A stretch of 22,872 nucleotides of DNA. It comes from JBMOLK01 sp049325575. GTDB taxonomy: Bacteria > Bacillota > Clostridia > Acetivibrionales > Acetivibrionaceae. The stretch covers positions 1 through 22,872 of the forward strand of contig JBMOLK010000030.1 of the NCBI GenBank assembly GCA_049325575.1, read 5' to 3'. Below are positions 1-8,373 of this stretch, piece after piece. The notes under the pieces were generated by a model that was given only the letters and a program-made list of their open reading frames with translations, made no database searches and had not been told where the DNA came from. Made by a program: the position numbers and the translations under genes. Every line of letters begins with the position of its first letter. Positions within the stretch are counted from its first letter, which is position 1.

Positions 1-125
1 CCTGGAGTAGGGATACGCACCTGTTTACCAGGTGGCATCCACATAGCTCTCAATGGTGGAAGTAGGTGAACATCTGACTCATCCATGAATACAACTAAAT
101 CATCTGGACCTGCATTTTGAATTGC
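1..125 (-). mobile_element. IS630-family transposase fragment (DDE domain), runs off the left edge
   Basis: Reading the minus strand from 125 to 1 gives an open frame with the residues AGPDDLVVFMDESDVHLLPP followed by LRAMWMPPG and VRIPTPG. The MDES...HLLPPLR..W.P.G.Q..IPTPG pattern is characteristic of the DDE catalytic domain of IS630-type transposases, and the D of MDES is the second catalytic aspartate. The roughly 100-residue helix-turn-helix region and the first aspartate that should precede it are absent. The frame meets a stop at 126-128, and the upstream sequence belongs to an unrelated gene. This is therefore a 5'-truncated copy whose C-terminal part continues outside the window. 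No terminal inverted repeat is visible here. Confidence 0.85.
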
Positions 126-739
126 TTAGCTTCAATTAATTTGATGGCATTGTTGCATGTTATATTGAAATAATGCCAAGTGCTCCCCTTTAAGAACCAT
201 CCGGTTGAATTAACGATGCTTTTAGCAGAAATGCATTCATTAATGTAATTATTTAAGGCAGCAATTAAGACTTTATATGAAGATGAATTATTAATATTGA
301 AATCGTTCCTGAAGAAACTAAGCCAGTCCTGCTTTTGAAGACATTCTCTTTCAATAAGCATACGTACTCGTTTATCTTTGTCATAATTAATTACATCAAC
401 AAGGAGAATGTTCTTATACTTGTTCCCATGGGTATCAAAGAATTCGATACTGTGTTTAGGAATAATAAAAAAATCAAGGCGTAAGGGTTCTTCGTCTGAC
501 TTGCTATTTACCCTAAATCCAATAGAATCTATCATAAGATCATATGTCTTTAGATACTCATTGAACTTCCTAGCAAAATTTCTGATATCCTTAGAATCTA
601 TAGATGATTTGACCTTGTAAGGTGCAAATTCATTATATAATTTTGAGAACTTATGAAACAAGTCTGCCGGTAATTGATTCTTCATTAATTCCTGTTCTTG
701 TTCAGTTAATGAATTTTTTAAAAAAACTGAGTCAGCCAC
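95..739 (-). CDS. Hypothetical protein, probably a truncated N-terminal part of a P4-primase/DUF927-like protein
   Basis: This gene encodes 214 residues. It starts at GTG 739, with the ribosome binding site GAGGTGAT at about 743-750; an in-frame stop lies just upstream, so the start is fixed. The protein is mixed alpha/beta, charged, and has no signal peptide or membrane helix. Residues about 175-195 contain STGWFLKGSTWHYFN, which resembles the TGW...W.Y segment before the ATPase part of DUF927/P4-type primase proteins of mobile elements. That is a resemblance only. The frame ends at 95 inside the transposase fragment, with which it overlaps by 31 bases in another frame, so the last ten or so residues probably come from the junction and the original protein was longer. 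Likely a replication gene of a decayed integrated element, now broken by the transposon junction. Confidence 0.5.
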   Translation of the reverse strand: MADSVFLKNSLTEQEQELMKNQLPADLFHKFSKLYNEFAPYKVKSSIDSKDIRNFARKFNEYLKTYDLMIDSIGFRVNSKSDEEPLRLDFFIIPKHSIEFFDTHGNKYKNILLVDVINYDKDKRVRMLIERECLQKQDWLSFFRNDFNINNSSSYKVLIAALNNYINECISAKSIVNSTGWFLKGSTWHYFNITCNNAIKLIEAKQFKMQVQMI

Positions 740-756
740 AGCATCACCTCAATAAT

Positions 757-2059
757 AAATATCAAAGATATGTATTCGACATAATATTGGAAAATCCTCC
801 AGACAAGCCTCAAATGGTAGACTTTAGTAATGATGTACAGCAGGAAATAGAATTGTTATATGCAAAGAAGCTGTATAAACAAGCCAAACTGCTATATTTG
901 GATGAGTTAAAGAAACATACAGGAGAAAAAAAAGACCCTCTATATGTCTTGCAGAGCCTATGAGCATGATTTAAGGAATATGAAGTACCAGAACCTAGTT
1001 GCAACAACGCATAGGTATATTTTGATAAACCCTGATGGATATGACATGATTATTTATGATGAGGATATTATTTGGACATCTATGGAGCAGGGAAAGGTTG
1101 GATGCAGTAACTTTGAAAGTGTTGTTGATATGCTGTATAAGTATTTTGAAGGTCGGCAAGTACCGGGAATAACTAAAGCATTAAAGGAATTTTATGATAA
1201 TAAAGTAACAGTACTTGACTTGACAGAGCTTAAAGCATCTGATGAAGAATTGCAGCATATACAGAGCCTTCATAGTATTGCAACAAGAGTTATGGATAAT
1301 GCAATAATGGGTATCTTCACTGCTGATTATCTTTTAAGAGTAGAAGATGGGATTATTTATGGGAAGAGGTCTGGATTACCTGAGAAGCCTTCTTTGGTAC
1401 TGTCAGCAACTGCAAATGAAAGCATTTATAAGGCTGTAGTCAATGATGCTAAGTATATTGATATGGGTAATGCCCATGATGGGGGAAGGTTAATACAATA
1501 TCTGGACAAGTCCTACAGCAGGTCATATGTTGCCAGAATGGATATGGATAATTTAGTTCATAACATTTGTGATGTATTAGAAAACCAAGGTAAATCGATT
1601 TATGATTATACTCTTTTGACATACTCTTCGGAGAGTGAAAAGAAATTTATTAATGCTTTGAAGGAAACAGGATTGAAAATAGATGAACAGACGTACTTTG
1701 GCAACTGTTCAGGCTATGACCATTTGAAAGGTAAGGATATTGCTATTCTCGGTACACCCAATTACCCTGTAGATAGCTATAGGATGATGGCACTTCTGAT
1801 ATTTGGCAATACCTTTGATGTCATGGCAGAGTTTGAGACGGGTAAGAAAGAAGTTAATGGGTTTAAGAAGAGGTATGCAAGTTTCAAAGACCCTACATTG
1901 CAGCTTATTCAGAAGTATGCCGTAGAAACAGAACTATTACAGGTTGTGGGGAGAGCAAGGCTATTGAATAATAATCAAACACAGGTATTGGTATTATCAG
2001 GGTATCCACTGAATGAAGCTGATGTAGTGCATTATAGTGGTAAAACTATTATTAAATAA
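757..2059 (+). pseudogene. Remnant of a superfamily 2 helicase, 5'-truncated and frameshifted
   Basis: Two frames together encode the C-terminal two thirds of a DEAD/DEAH-like helicase. The first (about 757-963) has no start codon and opens abruptly with QRYVFDIILENPPDKPQ next to the start region of the divergent gene at 739. The second (944-2059) carries the rest: YDEDI (Walker B), VLSATA (motif III) and VVGRARLL (motif VI). The Walker A region is missing. The frames join by a single slip in a run of eight A at 926-933, giving ...HTGEKK then LYMSCRAYEHDL. A stop at 961-963 ends the first frame. An A8 run could also be a sequencing error or a slippery site, but loss of the 5' end makes the gene non-functional either way. 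Together with the neighbouring primase-like gene it suggests a dead replication module. Confidence 0.75.
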
Positions 2060-2115
2060 TGGTTGAGATAGTTGAAAGGATATTTATAAAAAATATGTGT
2101 AGCACTATTTATAGA

Positions 2116-2143
2116 GGGGGATTGACTAATCCTCCCTTTTTAT
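2116..2143 (+). terminator. Rho-independent terminator after the helicase remnant
   Basis: GGGGGATT (2116-2123) pairs with AATCCTCCC (2128-2136), including one G-T pair, across a four-base GACT loop. TTTTTAT follows at 2137-2143. It isolates the downstream operon from upstream transcription. Confidence 0.8.
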
Positions 2144-2208
2144 AAGAATGTAAGATAACCAGTACAAGCCTTTAATATTATATTTCGGTAAATTATTCTG
2201 TCAAATTA

Positions 2209-2237
2209 TTGCTGTTTATGGGGGATGTTGTTATAAT
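2209..2237 (+). promoter_or_regulatory. Likely sigma-A promoter of the nuclease-helicase operon
   Basis: TTGCTG (2209-2214) and a perfect TATAAT (2232-2237) are separated by 17 bases, about 70 bases upstream of the nuclease start. The stretch after the -10 box has two related blocks, ATTTACATGGGTACT and ATTTACAATTACTGGGG (about 2236-2267), which could be a repeated operator; that is inference only. Confidence 0.6.
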
Positions 2238-2305
2238 TTACATGGGTACTATTTACAATTACTGGGGTTATATTTAGTACATTAGTTAAAAATGTGAGGA
2301 ATAAA

Positions 2306-3112
2306 ATGATAGAAAATTGTTTTGAGTGTAGTGAGAAGGCTGTACCATATAAATATATTCGCAGACATATAAAGCTAATTCTCAATGATAATGATTTATA
2401 TGAAGTTTTTTTAAATCGTTTTATACAGTACTTTCTTGAAATTAATCTCTCAGCAACTTCACGTGAGTGGGCACAGCAACTTTTAAATGGATATACTCTA
2501 GATACTGTAAAACAAAAACATCTAAAAAATTCCTTCAGTAGGGTATTTACAAATGATAATCATTTTAAAGGATTAGTAGGAGAATATATTCTTAGTTTTT
2601 ATTATAAATACATCTATAATGAGTTTTTATGGAATTATGGGCCAAAACCAAGGTCATCTGCAGAACCTGGGATTGATTATATTGTATTTATTGGTCAAGA
2701 AGACCGTCTAGAAAGTATTAAGTTTATTGTATGGGAAACTAAGACTACACAAAATAATGCATCATCTAGAGCTAGTCAAATATATAGATTTTTTAGTGTA
2801 GATGGTAGTTTTGATGAAAATATTGATAGTGAAATACATGCCATACAAGAAAAGTTTGAGGATAAGGAGGACAGTAACCTAAAACAAGTTGTATCGAATA
2901 TGTTATTGCATGTTGTAAATAGAGATGAAAAACTTAATATAGGAGCTTGTGCAGTGTTAACTGAGGATAATACAACAGATGATACTTTAAAGTCATTCGA
3001 GAATTGTATCCCCGAGTTAACAAATGAACAAAGAATTGTTAAATTCATATTTTTTGACTTAATTGAGACTGTAAAAACAGATTTAAAGAGGTTAATATGG
3101 AACAGATTATAA
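2306..3112 (+). CDS. PD-(D/E)XK-type nuclease, HamA-like (Hachiman-type defence)
   Basis: This gene encodes 268 residues. ATG 2306 is preferred to GTG 2294 because TGAGGA lies just ahead of it at good spacing. The middle of the protein has a restriction-endonuclease-like core: GE at residue 93, PGID with D124, then VWETK with E144 and K146, the E...D...ExK layout of PD-(D/E)XK nucleases. There is no signal peptide or membrane segment, so it is cytoplasmic. Its stop lies 16 bases inside the next gene, a large helicase, so the two are translationally coupled. A nuclease of this size followed by a Ski2-like helicase of more than 1000 residues is the Hachiman arrangement, in which HamB (helicase) restrains and activates HamA (DUF1837 nuclease). 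Sequence likeness to DUF1837 is weak by eye. A related nuclease-helicase system such as AbpAB is the alternative. Confidence 0.7.
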   Translation: MIENCFECSEKAVPYKYIRRHIKLILNDNDLYEVFLNRFIQYFLEINLSATSREWAQQLLNGYTLDTVKQKHLKNSFSRVFTNDNHFKGLVGEYILSFYYKYIYNEFLWNYGPKPRSSAEPGIDYIVFIGQEDRLESIKFIVWETKTTQNNASSRASQIYRFFSVDGSFDENIDSEIHAIQEKFEDKEDSNLKQVVSNMLLHVVNRDEKLNIGACAVLTEDNTTDDTLKSFENCIPELTNEQRIVKFIFFDLIETVKTDLKRLIWNRL

Positions 3113-6100
3113 ATATAGACAATGTAAGCTCTATTTTAAAAGATACAAATCTAAATTCAGATAGTTTCCTAAAGTTAATTAGGTCACTATACTATTACTG
3201 TGTAAAAATTGAGATTAATAAAGATAAAATTGATATAGATATTATAAGTAAAAAAATTGAGAGTTTAAGAGTGATGGAAAAAATATCATTATTTGTGTTC
3301 TCACACTACATAAATCATCAGTTTAATTATAAAAACTCACGTCTCGGAAATGTGGCTATGGAATTGTCTGCTATAGCTTTTGAAAAGTTAGGAAACTATG
3401 TTGAATATATAGAAACTGAAGAAATAAATATAGTCGGTGTAAAACATAAACAATTAAAATACTATTTAAGGTCTTCAATCGCATACCAATTAGCTGGCAA
3501 TTCACCCAGTAGTATTTATATTTCAAATAAATATAAAAAGTCTTTAGATGAGTTATTAATTCATGACAACGATATTAATAGTGAATTGATTGAGTTATAT
3601 AAACTAGGATATTGTGTCCTAAGCAGAAATTTCACTAGTTATTATAGAATAGAGTTTGAATATTTAAGGAAAGCATTAAACGACTTAACTTTATTTGTTA
3701 ACTCTGGAGATGAAAGATGCTTTAAAAATGTAATAGATAATGTAGATAATAGAATATCATATTTCTTAACAAACTTTATTACTCAAGAATTATGGGTTTT
3801 AAAGTTTATAAAACTATGCATTTGTAAGATTAGGGATAATAGTGTTTGGACAAACTTGGGCGGTAAGTATAGTGTAAAATATATTAAACAATTAATAAAA
3901 TCTAGACCGCCAATTATAGAACTATGGCCCAATCAGGTTGAGATTGTAAATAATACTAATAGTTTTATCAATAATGATGAAATAAAAAGGGCAGTTATTA
4001 ATTTCCCTACAAGTGGTGGTAAAAGCCTAGTAGCTGAGCTTGCTATTGTAAAAGAGTTGGAACGAGATATAGATAAGAAATGTATATATATTGTACCAAC
4101 AAATGCATTGGTATATGAAGTCTCAAAACGTTTAAGAGAGAGGTTTCGGAGATTAAATTATAATGTTGTAAATGCTCCGAGTGGCTATGAACCTATTAAT
4201 ACAGATGAGTATTCTAATGATAACGTTATTGTAACTACTCCAGAAAAATTAGATATGCTAATCCGAAATGATAGAGAAAACAATTTCTTAAGCCAAGTTT
4301 CCTTGATTATTTTTGATGAATTCCATAAAATTCAAGACAAAGATAGGGGATGGATTATAGAAGGAAGTATATGGTATTTATCAAATCATAGAATATACAA
4401 GAATATCAAAATTATACTGCTATCAGCAATTATGGATAATGGAGACCAAATTATTAATTGGGTTGATAATAATAACAAACATTCTGATTTATTCTGTAAT
4501 GATTGGAGACCAACCATTAAACTGAAAGGGACAGTTGACTTTGATTATAGAAAAAACGATAGAGGAAGTTGGGTTAATCTCTCAAAAGATAATGAAAGAT
4601 TTAGAGAAGGATATAGGAATTATATTGCCGATGCAAGAATTAATTATGTTTTCAAAAATGAAAATAATGAAAATCAAATTGCTAAAGAAGTTAAGCTTTT
4701 TAGTTTTCCAAGATATCATAATGAAGATGATAATAAGGTAAGTAAAAACGATATAAACATCAAATGTGAAGAGTTTATTATGGGAGTTGCTCAAAAGCTT
4801 AAAGATTTTGGGGGTAGCTTAATTTTTTTCAACACCAAAGATGATTGTGAGAATTTCATTGATGAATACCAGCCATTTTTAGTAGAAGAGATTGAACTAA
4901 GTGATGAAATAAAGAAGTTAATCGAGTATATAAAAAAGAGGCTAGGAGAAAGCCATCTTTTAATAAAAGGTCTAGAAAAAGGTATAATGTATCACCATGG
5001 TAGCCTACCGATTGATATTCGTGAAGCATTGGAAGACTATTTTTCCAATGGATATATTAAGATAATGGTATGTACAACTACTCTAGCCGAAGGTGTTAAC
5101 TTTCCAATTCAAAACTTTATATATACGGGAAAAAAACATAATAATCAGCTAACAGTTAGCTTAGGAGATTTTAAAAACATTGCAGGTAGAGCTGGTAGAG
5201 CATATCAAAGCACTTTTGGACAGATACTTCTAATTAATTTTTATAAAAATCTCTTTGATGATAGTTTCTTAGATTATGAAAATCATAAAAACATTGTACA
5301 AAGCTCTATTGTGAATAATGAAGAATTGTTTAAAATCATAGATGAAATGGAACAATCCAATATTGAAAATGAGGAAGAACATTTTAACCAAATAAGTGGG
5401 AATAATTTTATAAAGTCTCTTTTGATGTTTTTTAATACGGTTAGCGAAGAGAATGAAAGGTTGCTGCCATATTTAAAGAATACCTTATTTGCCAAGCAGA
5501 TGGAAAAAGATAAGTTAGATAAAGTATTTGACCTTAGCCTTAAAACTTATGACTTTTTTAGAAAAAAAACAGAGATTATCAGAAGGAAAGTCCAACAGAG
5601 TGGCTTATCTTTTACTACTTTTAGTAAACTAGTTTTGTTGGCAAATGATTTATACGTTATCTTACAAAATAATAATTTTAAAATTACAGGTTTAAGAGAA
5701 ATCATCAATGAAAAGGTATTTCTTGAATTAATATCCTTAAAGGAAAGTCAATGTTATACTGTAAGAAAAAGTACCAGTGCAAGTGGCAAAATTAACATTG
5801 ATCATTATGGTATATTTATTGATTGGGTGGAAAGCGATTTAAACATACCCCAACTAAGCGATAAGTATTTCAAGGAAGTTAAAGAAAAATATAGAATGAC
5901 AAGAGTTACTGAATATATAAGAGATATGTATGAGTTTAAATTACCTTGGATAATTGGTACTCTAGTTAGCATATTAATTGAAAAGATATCTAAGAATATG
6001 ACATTATATACTGAAGCTGTAATTCAATATTTAAGCAATTTGCCACTCTATATAAAATTTGGGATTAATAATATTACTCAATTAAATTTAACAAAGATTG

Positions 6101-6624
6101 GTTTTAATTCAAGGGATACAATTAAAGACATTTCAAAATTTATTCATGAAAACTATGAATATAATGACTTAGATGAATTAAGGGATTATCTCAAAGAAAT
6201 TGATCCATTAAGTCTAAAGGATACAAAAATCAGAATAACAGACTATGAAATTAGAAAGCTAACAGGAATAACAAATAATCTAAAAGACATGACTAATGAT
6301 ATTTCGGAACATGGGGCAGTAACTGCATATATAGCTGCCACAAGATATTATCTATGCGAAATTGAAAATAGAATAGATATAATAAAAGAAATTAAGCATA
6401 ATACCGGGAATATCTATTTGAAACATGAAAAGAGAAACTTTTATGATGAAAATGCAGTAGAAGTATATTATAAGGAATTTAAACTAGGATACATACCTCG
6501 TACTGTAAATGAGGAAATATCTTATTACTTAGATTTGTTCTATCCCTACAAAGTGGAAGTGTTAAGTGTAAACGTTGTAAACATAAATAGATACATTGAA
6601 ATTAAACTTAAAATATCTTTCTAA
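3097..6624 (+). CDS. Large Ski2-like SF2 helicase with C-terminal HIRAN-like domain, HamB-like
   Basis: This gene encodes 1175 residues. Residues 1-290 are a helical N-terminal region without a recognisable motif. The helicase core follows: LWPNQ (Q-like motif), FPTSGGKS (Walker A, about 303-310), DEFHKI (motif II, 407-412), LLSAI (motif III, about 442-446), TTTLAEGVNFP (motif V, from about 660) and IAGRAGRA (motif VI, about 695-702). GRAGR with DEFH is typical of Ski2/Hel308-like ATP-dependent helicases. The last 100 residues contain YLKHEKRNFYDENAVEVYY, then LGYIPR and NEEISYYLD, matching the HIRAN pattern (L..E..N.YD.NAV.V...LGYIP). HIRAN domains in other proteins bind DNA ends. The start overlaps the nuclease gene. 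Likely the sensing ATPase of an anti-phage pair. Third-position A/T is very high, more so than in genes right of 8370. Confidence 0.8.
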   Translation: MEQIINIDNVSSILKDTNLNSDSFLKLIRSLYYYCVKIEINKDKIDIDIISKKIESLRVMEKISLFVFSHYINHQFNYKNSRLGNVAMELSAIAFEKLGNYVEYIETEEINIVGVKHKQLKYYLRSSIAYQLAGNSPSSIYISNKYKKSLDELLIHDNDINSELIELYKLGYCVLSRNFTSYYRIEFEYLRKALNDLTLFVNSGDERCFKNVIDNVDNRISYFLTNFITQELWVLKFIKLCICKIRDNSVWTNLGGKYSVKYIKQLIKSRPPIIELWPNQVEIVNNTNSFINNDEIKRAVINFPTSGGKSLVAELAIVKELERDIDKKCIYIVPTNALVYEVSKRLRERFRRLNYNVVNAPSGYEPINTDEYSNDNVIVTTPEKLDMLIRNDRENNFLSQVSLIIFDEFHKIQDKDRGWIIEGSIWYLSNHRIYKNIKIILLSAIMDNGDQIINWVDNNNKHSDLFCNDWRPTIKLKGTVDFDYRKNDRGSWVNLSKDNERFREGYRNYIADARINYVFKNENNENQIAKEVKLFSFPRYHNEDDNKVSKNDINIKCEEFIMGVAQKLKDFGGSLIFFNTKDDCENFIDEYQPFLVEEIELSDEIKKLIEYIKKRLGESHLLIKGLEKGIMYHHGSLPIDIREALEDYFSNGYIKIMVCTTTLAEGVNFPIQNFIYTGKKHNNQLTVSLGDFKNIAGRAGRAYQSTFGQILLINFYKNLFDDSFLDYENHKNIVQSSIVNNEELFKIIDEMEQSNIENEEEHFNQISGNNFIKSLLMFFNTVSEENERLLPYLKNTLFAKQMEKDKLDKVFDLSLKTYDFFRKKTEIIRRKVQQSGLSFTTFSKLVLLANDLYVILQNNNFKITGLREIINEKVFLELISLKESQCYTVRKSTSASGKINIDHYGIFIDWVESDLNIPQLSDKYFKEVKEKYRMTRVTEYIRDMYEFKLPWIIGTLVSILIEKISKNMTLYTEAVIQYLSNLPLYIKFGINNITQLNLTKIGFNSRDTIKDISKFIHENYEYNDLDELRDYLKEIDPLSLKDTKIRITDYEIRKLTGITNNLKDMTNDISEHGAVTAYIAATRYYLCEIENRIDIIKEIKHNTGNIYLKHEKRNFYDENAVEVYYKEFKLGYIPRTVNEEISYYLDLFYPYKVEVLSVNVVNINRYIEIKLKISF

Positions 6625-6671
6625 AAAGTCTATAAATCCAAAAAATTGCTTTGTATGAAAGTAGGTCAAAT

Positions 6672-7244
6672 ATGCAGGACTGGCATAATCATTCAATCTT
6701 CAGTGATGGAGAAAACACGATAGCTCAATTAGTAGAAAATGCACAAAAGTGGGGATTAGACCAGTTTGCTGTCTCTGACCATTATCATATGATTAAGGAT
6801 TTGGAAGAATATCATAGTGAGCTTAGTAGACACCCAATCAGCAAGTCTGTAGAAATCTATGCTCCACACATTGTACAGAATAAGGTTGATATTAACTGGT
6901 GTAATAGAAAGCTAGATTTTGTAATTATTGAAGAAATAAGTAATTCTATATCTATTGAGGACATAGTTAGCAAGTTTACAGTCCCAATTATTGTAGCACA
7001 TCCTAACCCAAGGATTATTCCAAGGCTTATAGGGTTCGATATTTCCTATGAATTCAATATGTCTATTCCTTTACCAAATAGGCGGACAATGTATGAGTTA
7101 GTGAAAAATAAGATGAAGGTGAGAGTAGGGAGTGATATTCATGATATTGATAGTGAATTTAGCATCCTGTTATTAAAACAAGCTAATGACGTTGCAGTGG
7201 CAATAAATAAGGGGTATGTACCAGACTGGTATGTAAGATGTTGA
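6672..7244 (+). CDS. Small PHP-domain metal-dependent phosphoesterase-like protein
   Basis: This gene encodes 190 residues. ATG 6672 is chosen over TTG 6651: it has AAAGTAGG upstream and begins directly with the first motif. DWHNHSIFSDG (H5, H7, D12), AVSDHYH (D36, H37), IIVAHPNPR (H110) and VGSDIHDIDSEF (D155, H157) are the metal-binding motifs of the PHP superfamily, which includes polymerase-associated proofreading domains and histidinol phosphatases. The protein is shorter than histidinol phosphatase, and the usual central His appears to be replaced in LDFVIIEE. The gene begins 47 bases after the helicase stop on the same strand, so it is probably co-transcribed with the nuclease and helicase. 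It could process nucleic acid or nucleotide products for the system, but the substrate cannot be read from sequence. Confidence 0.8.
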   Translation: MQDWHNHSIFSDGENTIAQLVENAQKWGLDQFAVSDHYHMIKDLEEYHSELSRHPISKSVEIYAPHIVQNKVDINWCNRKLDFVIIEEISNSISIEDIVSKFTVPIIVAHPNPRIIPRLIGFDISYEFNMSIPLPNRRTMYELVKNKMKVRVGSDIHDIDSEFSILLLKQANDVAVAINKGYVPDWYVRC

Positions 7245-7324
7245 AATATATAATTCAATACACACATTCCTTTTAATTCTATAATGTTTTTTACAGTAAA
7301 ATATTTAAGAAAGATGGTATTACA

Positions 7325-7927
7325 ATGGAAGTTAAGAGTTTTGTTAGTAACTATATATCAGAGAAAGATATTGAGAATATTGAATTTAAATGGAATGGCA
7401 AACATGCAGAAGAATTTGAAGACTTTAATCAAGATTTTCGGTTTGCGGTTGCTGAGTATATAATTGAAAACAATTGTACGGATATTTCACTTGAATTGGT
7501 TCGGGATGTCTTTATTGCAGAGTCTGAATGGGCAAAGGAAGTTTGGGGAACGAGCAAATACTTTTCTTTAATTAGTGAGTGTCTGTTAGGAAAAGGAGAT
7601 GAAAGCATTGCTAAGTGCTTCCTTGAAGGATTTCACAAATCATTTGATACTTATGCTTGTATGCACTCCATAACAATTGAGGAACATTTAGCTGAAAACT
7701 ATATTAAGATTTTTGAAAACTTAAGGATGAATGAAACTGATGAGCAATTGATAAAATGGCTTGACTCAGGAAAGGAATTAATGGAGAAATTTATTAAAGG
7801 GAATGCTTCGCAAGGGTTTGTTTCATTAAAACCCGGTACACAAATAGAGAATGTAAGGGTTATCCACCCTTTGAGTGCAAAGATTAGGTTTGGGATTAAA
7901 AAATTTATTAACAAGTTTAGAGGGTAA
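7325..7927 (+). CDS. Hypothetical protein, last gene of the presumed defence operon
   Basis: This gene encodes 200 residues starting at ATG 7325, with a modest AAGAAAGATGG upstream. I do not recognise the family. It is acidic through most of its length (DIENIEFKWNGKHAEEFEDFNQDF near the N-terminus, split by basic residues) and appears mostly helical. The C-terminus is strikingly basic (IRFGIKKFINKFRG). There is no signal peptide or membrane helix. The middle carries EWAKEVWGTSKYFSLISECLLGKG and a Cys in YACMHSI. It lies 80 bases after the PHP gene; the gap contains a TATAAT at 7280-7285 without a good -35, so it may be partly independent. It could be an accessory or immunity-type protein, but nothing in the sequence proves that. 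Confidence 0.6.
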   Translation: MEVKSFVSNYISEKDIENIEFKWNGKHAEEFEDFNQDFRFAVAEYIIENNCTDISLELVRDVFIAESEWAKEVWGTSKYFSLISECLLGKGDESIAKCFLEGFHKSFDTYACMHSITIEEHLAENYIKIFENLRMNETDEQLIKWLDSGKELMEKFIKGNASQGFVSLKPGTQIENVRVIHPLSAKIRFGIKKFINKFRG

Positions 7928-8067
7928 GAGTATATTTTACCCAGTACCACTGCATTCTCTGTTGTAGTATAATGAAAGTATAATCCAATGCTATCACACA
8001 GAAATAAATCCAGTTACATAGGTTATAAGTCAGATGTAGACTACATTTGACAGGAAGAATATAAAGG

Positions 8068-8127
8068 ATTGGACTCAAATTCAGCGGTAGCAATGCCATG
8101 TCGGTTCGAGTCCGGCCTTCGGTACCA
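8068..8127 (+). pseudogene. Degenerate tRNA-Leu(CAA) 3' part: probable island attachment-site remnant
   Basis: The segment has, in order, an anticodon arm (TTGGA CTCAAA TTCAG, anticodon CAA), a class II variable arm (GGTAGCAATGCC), a T arm (GTCGGTTCGAGTCCGGC), the 3' acceptor strand CTTCGGT, the discriminator A and an encoded CCA ending at 8127. This is the layout of clostridial tRNA-Leu. The matching 5' acceptor strand (about ACCGAAG) and D arm are absent upstream, and the anticodon loop seems one base short, so it cannot be a working tRNA. Homology begins at the anticodon stem, where many tyrosine integrases recombine. The piece is best read as the attachment scar at the right end of the island, with an intact tRNA-Leu expected beyond the left edge. 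Confidence 0.75.
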
Positions 8128-8132
8128 GATGT

Positions 8133-8176
8133 ATCAAGGGTTTTGGCGATTAGCTAAGACCCTTGATTTTGTTTTT
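8133..8176 (+). terminator. Strong rho-independent terminator behind the tRNA remnant
   Basis: ATCAAGGGT (8133-8141) pairs perfectly with ACCCTTGAT (8159-8167) across a 17-base loop, followed by TTTTGTTTTT. It sits six bases after the tRNA CCA, so it was probably the terminator of the original tRNA-Leu gene. Confidence 0.85.
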
Positions 8177-8373
8177 GTCTGATTTTACTACCGGAAATTC
8201 CATTACTATAAAATGACCCAATGCTAAGAATAATCATTGTCACTTATAATTATAATGGTTAAAAGATCAATATTTGTATGACCCTTCTGGTCAGAACGGA
8301 AGCGGAAAGGCATTGTAGGTCAAGACATTTCTTGGAATATCGTGTTATGATAGAAGCAGGAGGTGTACATACT

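Noticed and set aside
95..739. The 214-residue gene as the N-terminus of the IS630 transposase
   Set aside because: It lacks the helix-turn-helix pattern of IS630 transposases and is in a different frame from the DDE fragment.
8034..8046. ATGTAGACTACAT palindrome just before the tRNA remnant as an integrase arm site
   Set aside because: A single short palindrome in AT-rich DNA is not enough, and no second copy or integrase is visible.
8040..8127. An intact tRNA gene
   Set aside because: No 5' acceptor strand or D arm pairs with the 3' part, and the anticodon loop seems one base short.
8278..8373. A 32-residue N-terminal extension of the AraC-type regulator
   Set aside because: No start signal at 8278, while AGGAGGTG sits directly before ATG 8374, where the family normally begins.
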